Below are positions 63,230 to 64,000 of a stretch of DNA of 64,000 bases, piece by piece. Under the pieces are notes generated by a model. That model had not been told where the DNA came from. It ran no database searches and worked only from the letters and a program-made list of their open reading frames with translations. Each line of letters opens with the position of its first letter. Position 1 is the stretch's first letter. Made by a program: the position numbers and the translations under genes. This DNA is from Psychrobacter sp. PG1. GTDB lineage: Bacteria > Pseudomonadota > Gammaproteobacteria > Pseudomonadales > Moraxellaceae. Location: assembly GCF_014897815.1 (NCBI RefSeq), contig NZ_JABUZG010000038.1, positions 1 through 64,000 of the forward strand, written 5' to 3'.

Positions 63230-64000
63230 CTAGATAAGTTGTGTGGGTGTAACGCCATAAAATTTGGCAAAAGCTTTACTGAAATTGCTAGGATCACGAT
63301 AGCCAACATACCATGCAGTCTCTTGGACGCTTTTATATTCATCTAGCAACAAACGCATTGCTTCCTGCATACGCAGTTCACGGATAAAGCTGCCGATTGT
63401 TTTACCCGTTTGTTGTTTGAACTGTTGCTTGAGATAGCATTCGTTTATACCCACTCGTTGAGCCAACAAGGAAATTGTTAATTTATTACTGTACTCTTGG
63501 CGAATAATATCAACGGCCTGATCAATTTGGCTTTTTTGGTTTGCTAATCGGCCTGATATATCTTGAATGCCTAAAATATCTTGGCAAAGCAGCAATGCTT
63601 GACTCTCTAAAGCTAATCGATCACTCAAAGTACAGCAAGGTAAAGAGAGGATATAAGCTGCACGAGCAAGTAGACGCGGCTGGTTGGATAAGCTGACTTG
63701 AACCATTTCAGGATCTTGATTATTAAAAGGTAATAGCCATGTTGGAACAGCGAAGCTTTCTGCCCAGCGCGACAACAATGTTTGACTAAAATCGATTGTT
63801 ACGATATGGCTATTTATAGGAGAATTCTGCAAATATTCAGTATCAACTGTAGAGTTAATATCACCAAAATCTCCTGATCGTCGCCAAATTTGCTGCGAAT
63901 GAATACTTGTATCAGTCCGTAAATTACTAGCATGTAAGGTATAGTTCGCATCTACAATTAAGTGCATCCCTACATCACAAGCAAATGGTGCGGCGGGTTC
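63230..64000 (-). CDS. AraC-family regulator, PchR-like (5' end outside window)
   Basis: The C-terminal 257 residues of an AraC/XylS-family regulator. The two helix-turn-helix motifs are present: LTISLLAQRVGINECYLKQQFK and VQETAWYVGYRDPSNFSKAF, ending FYGVTPTQLI. The frame remains open without a stop to base 64000, reading FACDVG before a Met at 63967, so that Met is internal and the gene runs off the edge. PchR-type AraC proteins sense ferric siderophores and activate receptor and importer genes; its place beside the importer supports that role by inference. Confidence 0.85.
   Translation of the reverse strand, partial: EPAAPFACDVGMHLIVDANYTLHASNLRTDTSIHSQQIWRRSGDFGDINSTVDTEYLQNSPINSHIVTIDFSQTLLSRWAESFAVPTWLLPFNNQDPEMVQVSLSNQPRLLARAAYILSLPCCTLSDRLALESQALLLCQDILGIQDISGRLANQKSQIDQAVDIIRQEYSNKLTISLLAQRVGINECYLKQQFKQQTGKTIGSFIRELRMQEAMRLLLDEYKSVQETAWYVGYRDPSNFSKAFAKFYGVTPTQLI

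Noticed and set aside
63046..63237. 63-codon plus-strand frame upstream of the siderophore importer
   Set aside because: No ribosome binding site; it ends inside the convergent AraC gene and lies where the importer promoter must be.

Overview
The window looks like a chromosomal segment of a Psychrobacter-type gammaproteobacterium (Moraxellaceae). This rests on moderate AT-richness, the style of the assimilatory sulfate genes (cysI, a DUF934 gene and cysH in a row, with a single-chain ATP sulfurylase divergent from them), the split bacterioferritin pair, and the overall protein families. The genus is an inference from recognition, not from a search. No rRNA, tRNA or CRISPR array was seen.

Region 1 (1-11.5 kb): the 3' end of an unknown gene, a CgeB-like glycosyltransferase, siroheme synthase (cysG, minus), a WG-repeat protein, a PlsC-type acyltransferase, a DUF817 membrane protein, then cysI-DUF934-cysH (minus) divergent from sat (plus). 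Region 2 (11.5-18 kb): a lipoprotein, two tandem sulfate-binding proteins, and cysT-cysW-cysA. Together these cover sulfate import, activation to APS, PAPS reduction, sulfite reduction and siroheme supply. APS kinase is not in the window.

Region 3 (18-20.4 kb): an ArsR-type regulator, bacterioferritin-associated ferredoxin behind a Fur-box-like site, and two bacterioferritin subunits. One subunit has an intact ferroxidase site but lacks the heme methionine; the other has the reverse. Region 4 (20.5-31.4 kb) is housekeeping: an MFS exporter, a YghU-type GST, a DUF1176 protein, a DEAD-box helicase with a long leader and an Arg/Gly-rich tail, a DUF819 membrane protein and a UvrA2-type ATPase.

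Region 5 (31.4-38.8 kb) is worn accessory DNA. It holds an Anbu proteasome-like gene lacking its 5' end, a solitary IS end, a RhuM-family gene whose 3' end appears to come from a beta-barrel gene, intact mtfA, two small exported proteins, a 1.2 kb gene-free stretch and an orphan tyrosine integrase. Region 6 (38.8-44.8 kb) is a lactate module (lldP-dld-lldD) with a divergent LysR regulator.

Region 7 (44.9-52.9 kb) is the most interesting. It is a four-gene minus-strand operon encoding a TOPRIM protein resembling JetD/MksG, a long coiled-coil SMC-like ATPase, a kleisin-like protein and a small MksE-like protein. I read it as a divergent Wadjet/MksBEFG-type anti-plasmid condensin. The SMC gene is split by an IS427-group IS5-family element plus about 1.1 kb of foreign coding debris, so the system is probably inactive here.

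Region 8 (53.4-64 kb) is iron acquisition. It has two TonB-dependent siderophore receptors with Fur-like sites, a complete siderophore ABC importer (two permeases, ATPase, lipoprotein binding protein, joined by ATGA overlaps), and an AraC-type regulator that runs off the right edge. No siderophore biosynthesis genes are present, so this looks like uptake of siderophores made elsewhere in the genome or by other organisms.
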